In this document: positions 11,362 through 22,000 of the stretch, piece after piece | How the letters are laid out: every line of letters starts with the position of its first letter | Numbering within the stretch: position 1 is the first letter of the stretch | Assembly (NCBI GenBank): GCA_004009845.1 | Contig: RMBW01000003.1 | Coordinates: 248,001-312,000 of the forward strand | From: Davidsoniella eucalypti | Lineage: Eukaryota; Ascomycota; Sordariomycetes; Microascales; Ceratocystidaceae | Direction of reading: 5' to 3' | DNA length: 64,000 bases | Notes under the pieces: model-generated | What the model saw: the letters and a program-made list of their open reading frames with translations, nothing else | The model's database searches: none | Told to the model about the DNA's origin: nothing | Made by a program: the position numbers and the translations under genes

Positions 11362-14360
11362 ATGTTCACGTTTAGCCCGCTGCAAGGCGCTTTTTCCGAG
11401 TCGCCTGCCACCCAGTCGCTACTAGAACTTGATGGAGGAGTGAAGGTGCTTGTTGGCCTTGGCTGGGACGCGTCGTTTGACGTCACCAAACTCCGGGAAC
11501 TTGAAAAGTGAGAGAGCCTACATGCTATAGTATAGAAGGGCCTATGAACTAAGCTAATCAACCAATCTTCAGACAAGTCTCGAGTCAGTCAATCTCTCTC
11601 ATTCTACTCACCCACGCAACCGTTGGACATCTTGCCGCCTATGCCCACTGCTGCAAAAACTTCCCGCGCTTCACACAAATTCCAATCTACGCCACACGGC
11701 CCGTCATTGACCTCGGCCGCACCTTAATCCAAGATCTCTATGAATCGACGCCATTAGCAGCGACCATAATCCCCGAAAACTCACTCGCCGAGACTTCCTT
11801 CACACATACGCCGAATCCGGCTTCACTACAGAATCTTCTCTTACAGCCACCGTCCTCAGAGGAGATTGCCAAGTACTTCTCACATATCCAGCCTCTCAAG
11901 TACTCGCAACCACATCAGCCCATTCAAACGCCGGGCACGCCATCTCTCAATGGCTTGACTATCACAGCATACAACTCGGGCCGTACTCTGGGTGGCACCA
12001 TCTGGCACATCCAACATGGCATGGAATCTATTGTATATGCCGTGGACTGGAACCAAGCCCGTGAGAATGTGTTTGCCGGCGCGGCTTGGCTGGGAGGTGC
12101 AGGCGGCGATGGCGCTGAAGTAATTGAGCAGCTACGACAGCCTACTGCACTTATATGCAGTAGTAAAGGTGCTACAAAGCCTGCCATTGGTGGTGGCCGT
12201 ACCAAGCGTGATGAACAGCTCATTGAAACTGTCAAGACAGTTGCCCTTAGCGGTGGCACTGTCCTCATCCCAGTCGACTCGAGTGCTCGTGTTTTAGAGA
12301 TTGCCTACCTCCTCGAAACAGCCTGGCGCACAGCAAACGACCCTATGCTTGAGGGTATACAATTGTTCCTGGCTGGCAGAAGTATGAGTAGTACGCTTAG
12401 ATATGCTAGTACTATGTTGGAGTGGATGGACGACAATATAAATCGTGAATTCGAAGCCATAAACGATCGAAATCAGGCCAACCAAGACGACAAAATGCGC
12501 GATGAGCCAGCCGCCGAATCAAGAGTTAAGAGCAGCGGTCCGTTCCACTTCAAGTACATCCGTGTACTAGAACGGAAAGCACAAATTGAAAAGCTCCTTC
12601 AAATGACACTCTCGGGTGATGCTCTCCGTTCCAAGGGCCGTGTAATTCTTGCTACCGACTCTACGCTAGAATGGGGTTTCTCCAAGGATATCATCAGTGG
12701 CCTAGCCCACGATCCCCGGAATGCCATCATCTTGACCGAGAAACCCACAATGACCCAATCCGAATCAACACCTTCGGTATCAGAGACACTATTCAATTGG
12801 TGGAAGGAACGTGGTGGTGATAGTCGAGTAGAGACCATTGGTTCAGAAGGTATTGAACTAGTACATGGTGGCGGCCGCCAACTTGATATCAAACAGGCAT
12901 CCCGACTCAAGCTTGAGGGGGATGATCTCGATATCTACCAACAATGGTTTACAAAGCGCAGTCTCCAATCACAGGTTGAAGGCGGTGGCGCCTCGCTTGA
13001 AGCGGCGGCCGATGTCGTTGATGAAGAGTCCGAATCAGACGAATCAGACGATGAGTCGGATTCAGAACAGCAAGGAAAGTCCCTCAACATCTCAGCAACA
13101 TTGAATCAGGCAAATCGTCGCAATGTTATCTTGACTGACGAGGACCTTGGTGTCAACATTCTCATAAAGAAGAAGGGTGTCTACGACTACGAAGTAGATG
13201 GTCGCAAAGGCCGCGACAGATTCTTCCCGGTTCCCATCCGGAGGAAACGCACAGATGACTACGGGGACTTGATCAGGCCAGACGCCTATCTTCGCGCAGA
13301 AGAGCGCGTGGACCCGGATGCTACCGGGCCACTCATTCCTACTAACCCTAGAGCAGATGAAGACTCAAAACTCGGGAAAAAACGCAAATGGGGTGAACAA
13401 CATCCTGGCCATGGCTCATTAAACAAGCGAGCTCAGCACTCTCGCAGTCCATCCGGCGATGGTCATGGTCCAGCTTTAGTCGACGAGCTGGACGATGCGG
13501 AGGATATTCCAGACCCAGCACCAGCCTCTGATCCAGCAAGATTAGTGATCAAGCCCGTCTCCATATCCGTGAATATGCGCATCACATATATTGATATGGA
13601 GGGTATCCACGATAAGCGTAGTTTGAACATGCTGATCCCCTTGATCAAGCCACGCAAACTGATTCTGATTGGCGGTTCTCAGGAAGAGACCAATGCTCTC
13701 GCAACGGATTGCCGTCGCCTCCTCTCTGGAAACAATGCTGATGGCTCTCCCGGATCCAAGGGTTCTATTGTCCTAGTACCAACAACAGGCGCTATTGTTG
13801 ATGCTAGCGTCGACACTAATGCCTGGTCATTGAGACTCTCGAATTCTCTGGTACGCAAGATCAAGTGGCAAACCGTCAAGGGTCTTAGCGTGGCGACCAT
13901 CAACGGTCAGCTTCTTGGGGTAGCAGTTGACCCTGCACCGTCGTCCACCAAGAAGCTCAAGAGCAGCAACACAGATACCGAAGATACGGAGATGACTTCT
14001 GACGCATCTCCATCGCCTGCCGGACCTCCAGTCAAGATCGTCCCAACACTCGATGTAGTTCATGGCGCAGCCTCCGCATCGGCTGCTCGTGCCATGACCC
14101 AGCCTCTACACGTCGGTGATTTGCGCCTAGCTGAGATTCGCCGTGCCATGCAGATGTCCGGGCACTCGGCAGAATTCCGCGGAGAAGGAACTTTACTGGT
14201 AGACGGATCAGTTGTAGTACGCAAGACGGCTGCCGGACGTATAGAAGTTGAACGTGTCGGTGTCGATGTTTCAGTCATGTCAGGAGATCGTAAACGGTCA
14301 TCGTTCTCGGCCGTCATGAAAGTCGTGTATGAAAATCTGGCGGTGGTTGCCGGAGCTTAA
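11362..14360 (+). CDS. CFT2: Cft2/CPSF100-like subunit of the cleavage and polyadenylation factor
   Basis: Exons are 11362-11507 and 11573-14360, giving 977 aa. The 65-bp intron has a GTGAGA donor, GCTAATC branch and TTCAG acceptor, and the join restores ...LRELEKQVSSQ. The N-terminus is a metallo-beta-lactamase fold (VLVGLGWDASFD; LLTHATVGHLAAY at about 58-70) in which the HxHxDH zinc ligands are absent, typical of the non-catalytic CPSF100 paralogue of Ysh1/CPSF73. A beta-CASP region follows (SGRTLGGTIWHI, GGTVLIPVDSSARVLE). An acidic low-complexity insert lies around residue 530 (DEESESDESDDESDSE), then an RMMBL segment near 715 (ITYIDMEGIHDKRS) and the CPSF100 C-terminal domain. The role is pre-mRNA 3'-end processing in the nucleus. 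It ends 363 bp from the convergent SYS1. Confidence 0.93.
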
Positions 14361-14723
14361 AAGAGGATCCCTGTTTTGTTAATAGTTAGAACATATATGA
14401 TATCATATCTTTTTTTTCTTAATGGAGACACAGGTTTCAAATGAACCAATTTGTAAAGACACAGATGAGCAATATAATACTTTGAATGGATAGTAGTGAA
14501 TAATAAAATGTCATATAGAACGCCGTTGTTTAGCCTGATATACTAGATCGCGTACAATTAAAGTAAACAATCATAGATGATGTTGATATGTAAAACAGCC
14601 GCACCGATGAATGGGATAGAAAAAGGCAAAGAAGAAAGCACCTCGAACCCGCGAGAACAAAACAAAACACAAGTACTATTAAAGAAAGAAAGACAGCCAC
14701 CATTACAAGATCAAAAAGGTACA
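14361..14723. terminator. convergent 3' region of CFT2 and SYS1
   Basis: AT-rich spacer between two convergent stop codons. It holds a T run near 14410 and AATAAA-like elements near 14470-14510, suitable for poly(A) signals on either strand. No ORF of note. Confidence 0.45.
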
Positions 14724-15422
14724 TCATGACTGCCCATTCATGGAAACCATTTCATATTCGCCAGCACCGTCCCTCCCTCTCCCCCTACTATGGCCAGTCT
14801 CAAAGCCAACAGCAGCTTCCTCATCGATGCCGGCGCCAATATCACCACCGCCGCTGTTGCCATTCTTGTTTCGGCCACCGAAGGATATAGGCTGCAGTTC
14901 ACGTGATCGAGAGCCGATGATGCCGAAGAACGAGGCTATGCCTGCGCTAGCAAAGCATGCGAACCACCATATGGTGTTGCGGGGGATGCTTCCGGAGTAG
15001 AGATATACGATGGCTAGGTGGACGCCTTGAGTTGTCAAAGCGAAGTCAGGTACTAGTTTGGAGCGGCCAATTAGAACGACGATGGCAGAGCCACTACAAT
15101 GTATGTTAGAAGATAGGGATCCCGAAGAAAAAAAGAAAAGATGATAGCAGCCTAGTGCTAGAATAACTTACACTACCACGCCTCCGTCTAACACCATGAG
15201 CAGTGCCAGAAGCCAACCTTGTGTGATATCACCCCGCACTGCTGACCAGCCAAACACTAAATCCATTGTCCACGGAGTACCTGCCACCAAGCTACTAAAT
15301 AAGGTGAGGACCAGTGACACGGCATAATAGAGTGCCTGTAGCGCGACAATCTGTGATAAGATGCGCAATGGCGGGAGCTCTGTGAGGGCGCCAGGCCGGC
15401 GGGCGCGCCGACGACGAGCCAT
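14724..15422 (-). CDS. SYS1: Sys1-like Golgi integral membrane protein
   Basis: Exons on the minus strand are 15422-15172 and 15093-14724, giving 206 aa. The 78-bp intron has a GTAAGT donor, TTCTAACAT branch and TGTAG acceptor, joining ...GGVV|VGSAIVV. The start MARRRRARRPGALTELPPLR and the blocks GRSKLVPDFALT, PRNTIWW and RELQPISFGG are hallmarks of fungal Sys1. Four hydrophobic segments are visible (about residues 23-46, 62-90, 92-112 and 118-140). In yeast, Sys1 in the Golgi membrane receives the small GTPase Arl3 and so recruits Arl1 and golgins. The C-terminal 55 residues are Gly/Asp-rich and less conserved. The upstream ATG-free stretch of 661 bp suggests a long leader. Confidence 0.93.
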
Positions 15423-16083
15423 TGTTGTTTTTTTTGTATTTGGATGTTGTGGTACTCTTTTTTTTGTTAGATTCGACCTTGAGTATAGTATGTAGTACTG
15501 CTTTCTCTCCAACTTTCTTGTCTCTCGCTACGATCGAGGCGAGCCTGTTGAGGAAGCGTCGGAGTCGGAGTGATCTTGGCGTCGTGTGTGTTCGATTAGT
15601 TGGACTGTTCGGTTATTTCGGCTCGGGGTATTCCGTATGGTTTTAAGTGGGATGAAAAAGAGAGAGATAGAGCAGAGCTTGCCAGTAGCTCGGATGTACC
15701 AGAAAGGAGGTCGGTCTCTTGTTTTTTTTGGTGCCGTTTTTATCCAACCTGATGTTTGCGACAGCGCGCAAAAAAAAAGTAGCAAATAAGAAGAAAACTG
15801 TTGATTTTTCTGTTTTCTATTTTAAAAGTACAGCCCGCGTCTATACTCTCTGTCAGCAAAAGAATGCAGGTGTAAAATAAAGCCAGAGCGCGTTTCCAAA
15901 GACACTTTTGTCTGATAAGGTTGCAGCCTTGTGATGGATTAGAAGCTTGTTCCTTTATTTGGCTTGATTTGTTCCCACTATTTCTTAGTCCTAGATTTAG
16001 AAACCGGTTGCTTGCAGGCTTTGGTTGAAGAATGGCACTCAGCTGCTGTGCTAATGCAAACCTCACCGCCCAGTTTCTGCCGC
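15423..16083 (-). promoter_or_regulatory. ATG-free leader/promoter of SYS1
   Basis: No ATG occurs on the minus strand for 661 bp before the SYS1 start; the first is at about 16084-16086. CT-rich sense tracts are present. A leader intron is possible but none was resolved. Confidence 0.45.
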
Positions 16084-17305
16084 CATGGGTCATAAGTCGG
16101 CCATGCCATTCACATGCGTTTTTAAAGCCAAAAAAAGTAACAGATGAATTAGAGTAATATTATGCAGATAAATGTGCAGTGTTAGTGATGATCGGAGATA
16201 TGAAGTCGCATTCTTCCATCGGTAGACCCTAATGGTTCTCGAAGATCACCCCATAATGGAACTAAAAAAAGAAATACAGGCACATAGGGTATATCATTGA
16301 GCTATATATAGTTAGGGTTAGTTAATGATTAACATCAGGGTCTTTACTAGTCATTTTGTCACGTCATAGCAGCTAGAATGAGTTTCTATCTAGCACGTGG
16401 CTCTCTCTGCGCTAAGCAGCCTGATCCCAATAGACCGCAAAGAACGATACCAGGAAGCTTTCACGGTTATAATATACGCGTGGTCTCAAAGATTTGGTAT
16501 AAATATATCGCTTGTTATCATGACAAAACTCTTTCAGATACAGCGAAGTTGTGGTATACTATACTACTAAGGTTGCTGGATAGTAATCGAGGCACATGCA
16601 GAATAGACCTTGATTGGCAATACGCACTGTTTGTGTGTAAGATGGTATACCTGATATTTATGTCAAAGCACCGGCGGAAGGTAACAGTGAGGCGTTGGTG
16701 TGTGAAACCCAGACCGCCTGAAGCGGTCTGTCCGTTTTCTGTATCTCCATCTTACTAAGAGACTAGATTGGTGAATCCCGTTCAAAACAGAGCCCTGGTA
16801 GCAAAACAAGAGAAACCAAGAAGGGGAGAATAGAAGGAGACAAAGGAGAGAAAAGTGAGGAAACATGGAGAGAGACAGCAACTTCTTGCGTGAGGTTTTT
16901 TGCAAACTAGGCCAAGACCAGAAACCCGCAGGGTGCTATGGAATGTAGCTATATTTTCCATACAATACCAATTAGTGAAGTCTTCGCTATGACAAAAAAT
17001 CTCCATAAGTAGCCCCAACATATCTTCTTTTCCTTCTTGCTATTCTTGTTGCTTTGATATCTTTGATATTACACATCAAGTTTGAAGTGACGACCACCTC
17101 GTTTCATCGTCACCCTGTGGCATTTTATTTCGATTACTTGCTATCGAGCCTCTTGATATATATATATATGAGATACAGCATTGCTCCTGTCGTTCCCTCT
17201 TAGCTGCCCTTCAATTTCTCTGACCCTCAAACCCACCATATTCTATAGTCAATCGTGATCCATCTTTTTCTCGAACAGGAACAGTCTACAGTATAGATCT
17301 ACAAG
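16084..17305. other. intergenic, includes GT61 promoter
   Basis: An ATG-started 126-aa ORF at 16378-16758 has no recognisable domain and is not called. A TA repeat lies at about 17157-17169. The 138 bp between it and the GT61 start contain no ATG and are CT-rich, so this is the likely GT61 promoter and leader. A TAGGGTTA octamer sits at 16313-16320. Confidence 0.5.
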
Positions 17306-19063
17306 ATGGACAGAACCCGTCGCAAATACGCGGCTATTGCCGTCTTCTTCCTGTTATTGATTCCACTAGCACACTTCTACAACTACCAGTACGACAGCAT
17401 TCCCTATGTTAATCACTCGCCATCAACGCATGACAAGCAAGAACCTACCGCGTCACACGGCCAAACAGAGGGCTCCGAGAACTCACTACCGCACCTGATC
17501 GATATCAAGCCTAAGCCGTCTACTGACAATGCTCCCGGAGTTGTCGCAGCACCGACTCCTCAAGATGATATCTTCCGCCTTGGCGACTACTATAGCGGTC
17601 TGCAATCCAACAGTTTGACGCCGTATTGCCGCAAGCACTTCTCGTCAGCCTATGTCAACAGCTTCACTGCACGCAGTCCCGGTGGCTTTGAGTATTGCAC
17701 AGAAGCCGCAGAGTCCAAGGATCCACTGAACCGGGAACTCACTTCACTGCGTTGCTTTCACACTGACAATGGCCCTGAGTACGGCAAGTTGGATTCGTTC
17801 TGCATAGCCCGTGGCGTCTCGCTAGACCACGAGGCCAACCGGTTCCGTATCAGTTGTGAGCCACGCAATAACTTTACACAAGAAGAAAAAGACAATGGAG
17901 CCATCACCCTACCCCGTATTCGTGGCTACTGGTACGATACCGGCCCGCCGGCTATCTTCCGCGATAACATCCTCGTGGATATTGGTGATAGCAAAACTGG
18001 AGAGCCTGTCGATGCCAGCAAGGTCGTTTCGGCGGAAGAGGCTGCGCTACTAGACACTCGCAAGTACATCATGTTGCGCCGCGAGGGTGAAGGCAACCTG
18101 TGGCATTGTCTACAGGAGTTCTTCTCCTTGTTCCTGACCATGGATGCTTTGAACTTGGCACATGATGTCTCTCCCGACGGGACCAAATCAAGCTCTATGT
18201 ACCCATCCATCCATAACACGCAAATCGTCATCCTCGACGATCGTGATGACGGCCCGTACTGGGACCTCTGGAGGGCTGTCTCCCCGTTGCCGCCGATCCG
18301 TATGAAGCAGCTGCTTGAAGACACATCTGGCACGCCCATCACCAACGCCTCTATGATCATTCCCGTCACAGGCTCTGCCAGCAACATGTGGAACGACAAG
18401 CCATCCTCGCGCCGCTGCACACACTCAGATCTGATTGACAACTTTGTGCGCCGAGTTCTCACTCACTACAAAATCCCGACTGACCATGAACTCGTCGTTG
18501 CCAGCAGCGACAATGCTGCGTCTTCAGGAAGCGCCGACGCTCTTGCTGCAGCGAACCCCGCGCCTATACAGGTGACCTTTATCGATCGCCGTACGCACCG
18601 CAGGCTGCAAAACATGACGATGCTACTAGATGCGATACACACCGAGTTCGGTGACCGCGTGGCCATCGAGGCGGTGGACTTTGCGGCTATATCGTTCCGC
18701 GAACAGCTGGAGTTAGTGCGCCGTACGGATGTACTTGTCGGTATCCATGGTGCTGGACTAGCCCATGGCATGTTCATGCGACCTGATGGCGCTTCTGCCT
18801 TGGTCGAGATCGCGCCAGATGATATGGATGTCTATGTATTCCGGAACCCGGCGCGGATGCGTGGCGTCAACTACTTCCGTGCCCATGCGCCGAGTGTCTT
18901 GGGAGAGGACCCCAACGAGGGCGATGACTGGCATAACCGTGACATCGTCATCGACAAGGACGTTTGGATGCAGGTCGTGGGCAGCGCGATACGCAGCGTG
19001 TTCTCCTCGGGCTTGAGAAACTTCAATATCGGACCGGAATTGCCACCTGGCGATTATAAATAA
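17306..19063 (+). CDS. family 61 glycosyltransferase (DUF563), type II membrane protein
   Basis: A 585-aa single-exon protein. A short basic cytosolic N-terminus (MDRTRRKY) precedes one hydrophobic anchor at about residues 9-25 (AAIAVFFLLLIPLAHF), then a Pro/Ser-rich stem and a lumenal catalytic domain. GT61 hallmarks are REGEGNLWHCLQEF (about 254-267), GASNMWN-like and WDLWRAVSP segments, and the C-terminal GIHGAGLAHGMFM (about 480-492), part of the sugar-nucleotide site in EOGT/xylosyltransferase-type enzymes. N-glycosylation sequons occur in the stem and domain. It probably acts in the Golgi on glycoproteins or wall glycans. The donor sugar and acceptor cannot be told from sequence. No intron is needed; both ends look complete. 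Confidence 0.88.
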   Translation: MDRTRRKYAAIAVFFLLLIPLAHFYNYQYDSIPYVNHSPSTHDKQEPTASHGQTEGSENSLPHLIDIKPKPSTDNAPGVVAAPTPQDDIFRLGDYYSGLQSNSLTPYCRKHFSSAYVNSFTARSPGGFEYCTEAAESKDPLNRELTSLRCFHTDNGPEYGKLDSFCIARGVSLDHEANRFRISCEPRNNFTQEEKDNGAITLPRIRGYWYDTGPPAIFRDNILVDIGDSKTGEPVDASKVVSAEEAALLDTRKYIMLRREGEGNLWHCLQEFFSLFLTMDALNLAHDVSPDGTKSSSMYPSIHNTQIVILDDRDDGPYWDLWRAVSPLPPIRMKQLLEDTSGTPITNASMIIPVTGSASNMWNDKPSSRRCTHSDLIDNFVRRVLTHYKIPTDHELVVASSDNAASSGSADALAAANPAPIQVTFIDRRTHRRLQNMTMLLDAIHTEFGDRVAIEAVDFAAISFREQLELVRRTDVLVGIHGAGLAHGMFMRPDGASALVEIAPDDMDVYVFRNPARMRGVNYFRAHAPSVLGEDPNEGDDWHNRDIVIDKDVWMQVVGSAIRSVFSSGLRNFNIGPELPPGDYK

Positions 19064-22000
19064 TGGTGGAGATGACGAAAAGGATGGGGAGGAGATGATA
19101 GCCCCAGGCCAGTAACGGACGCATCGACGGCGTATAGCAGTTTTCGCATTTTGTCTTTTTAATCCTATAGATACCACTGTACATAATACATTCTTACACA
19201 CTACTACACAAGCTTATTCCAGAGCCAGCTTTGATTTGATGTGACGGGGTTCTCCTGATACTCGGGATTCTCCACCGTCAAATCGAGGAGTCACGTTGAC
19301 GTTGTTGTTCGCATCTTTTTCCAGGAAGATATCCCATGTTCCCTGGGTTCTGTCCGTCAATCCCAGTCCCCTTCCAGTGCTGCCTGCTATGTACTTATAT
19401 ACAGATTGACTCCCGGGTAGTAGTTCTAGGACCTAGTCCAAAGCTAGCCCATGACGCCGGATATGCAGTGCCGGAACTAGATCAGTAAGCATTCATTCAA
19501 CCCTAGAAATCGATGATCGCTCGGCAATACGCAACCACTGTACACCTGCGCATGTTAATGATGGCTTGGTTCCCTCTTCAAGCCATAACGAACATGCTAG
19601 CCATTCGTAGTTAGGATATCCAGTATGGAAAGCCTCGGCGATCTCGCGTTGAAAAGAATGAGATTCTTTTGTTCTTAAAGTACCCTCAACGTAGAATATA
19701 TGTCACTATATCGTCACACAGGATTGATCTGTAGTTTTAGTATGAGATAACATCCCAGGCGCATACATAGGGTTATAACATAAACTAGGGTTACGCGTTT
19801 TTATGTTCTAGACTTTGTGTCTCTTGAGATGCACATGTACAGATGTGCAGCACTGCCGCTTCCTGTAACAAGGTATTTGGGGATGAAAAGAACTAGCATC
19901 TAGAAGAAGATGGAAAAAAACCATCGAATTGTAGCCGATGTGACTTAAAAAATATAAGTTCCACTTGGTTGTAATATGTGATATCCCTCGAGCTCAAAGA
20001 ACGCACACACAAAAGCAAATATAGTTCATTATTTGCTATGAGTTTTTGCCCAGGACAAGAGGGATTCTCGAAAAGTGGCTTGAAGGGTGGGATTAGCATT
20101 GATTATAGCTCTGCTACAAGGCGTTCGCTACGAATCTTGTCTGGAGACTTGATCCTAACAGTTATGTATAGCACATCCATCATCCTATACAATCGATAAC
20201 TAACTATTGTATTGATGTTAGTCAAAAAAGAAAAAAAAAGACAATAGCCTTCCCTGCCTTTCCGTCCGCCTTCTCTTGCCTCGGTGGCTACGAAAAAGTC
20301 AAATAGCATGTACATTTATATATTAGCATCTGGCGTAGGAAATAGAGCAGTGGATGAAGCGTCGAGAGCATCGTCATGCCCTTTATCGCACAGGCCAACG
20401 AAGTATCTGCGCCAACCTAAACAAGGGTCTATTATTTACTTTTTTACATTTGTCGTTGATAATAGAACAAGGAGGATCGTGTGTGGATGGAACGAGAAAA
20501 ATCTTGAACTAACTTCCCATTTTCTATCTTATCTAGACGGTCTAGTAACCCCTTCCTTAGCTGTATATATCTGAGAAAGGGCTAGGTAGTGATCACAGCG
20601 CCCTGTTTCGAGCAAAAAAAAAAAGAATAGATAAAAATTTACTACAGGCTTTGCGTTGGTTAAAATAAGAGACCTCGGGGCTCTGGCGAGATTTGGTTCA
20701 TGTAAGTTATGACGGCACATAATCCAGATGGCTTCGTTTTGTTTACTTAACTCTGTGGCCTTGACCAGAGCACCTGCTAGGTACACTGAACTATCTATAG
20801 TTATCTAATTAGATGCTATCATACCTATTATAAATCGAACTGAACCATGTTCGTCCGGCTCCCCAATATCCGTTATATTCATGGCTTGCAATGAACGACT
20901 GGGAACAGTGCAGAACAGTTATATTGTACATGTCAGAACAACATCGTTCGCTAAAGCAGAAGAATAGGAAACTATTCTGTAAAGAGAACGAAGTTATCTG
21001 GAGCTAAAACTACATACATGTACAGATGTGCATACCTACTGGCTTACTTGCTGGCTATTGAAGCTTGCTTACGGGAATATTGGTTCTATTGTCTGGCAAG
21101 GCGACGCCCAGACTCGTATTCAACTCGGGTAGGCCATGTTTGACATCCCAATTAGCTGGATTCAAGTCTCTTAGTTGTCCTCGTTTTGCCCCTGAAACTG
21201 AAAAAAAAAAAGATGTGAAGCTCTTTTTTTCCACTTGCGGACTCCAATATTAGTTTAGGAGCTCTTGCTGTAGTTGTCTTGTATTCTGTATAAAGATTAT
21301 TCGTAATGTCACCGAAGCATGAAACTTTAGGCTTGCTTACTTACATATATGACATCTATCTATATACGTACGTACATATATACTGTGTCGATTTCATCTT
21401 ATCGCCGCCCCATTGGCATTAACCGGCTATTTCTGGCACTAGGCGTCAAAAGCCTTTTGTTCTCGCCCCTCTACTACTATACTACTTATATTGATTGCTG
21501 TTGCCAGGGAGAGCATTCTGTCGATGATCAACTTACTGACTTGAAGCCGTATGAGAACAAATGCTATACGAAGTTTGTTTAATTTGCGAATGGGCGGCGT
21601 TCACGCTATGAATCTTACCGACCAAAGAACATCCAAAAAACAGGCTAGCCAGGACCCTAAAAAGCCGAGTTATCCGTATTAATAGCTGGCTGGCAAGTTG
21701 GAAAAAAAAAAACTCTGCTGTCAAAGGTTTTGATTCTGTGTATCGGGTTATGAGTTCAACCTCTAAATCAGGTCGGAACGTTGCAACTTGACGGCATCGC
21801 TTGGGCGACTTCGGCTTGTTGTTAGGTACCCTTCTATGCGGGTTGTTGACAAGATTCCGAATGATACAGTGTGCTTCAGGGCGGCCGCTGCGGTATGTTT
21901 GTTGTCTGAGAAGTGTCTTCACAAGGTACATATACGTGTATCTTGGCTTAGTTACTCCGTAGACCGCCAGGGGATGACAAACAGGATAGTTACATAAAAC

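Noticed and set aside
14640..14665. GGGTTCGAGG on the minus strand, like a tRNA T-loop
   Set aside because: No paired T-stem, anticodon arm or acceptor stem around it. A similar GGTTCGAAGG near 11225 was rejected for the same reason.
16378..16758. 126-aa ATG ORF on the plus strand
   Set aside because: Starts with ATG but has no recognisable domain, and its codon and base composition are like the flanking spacer.
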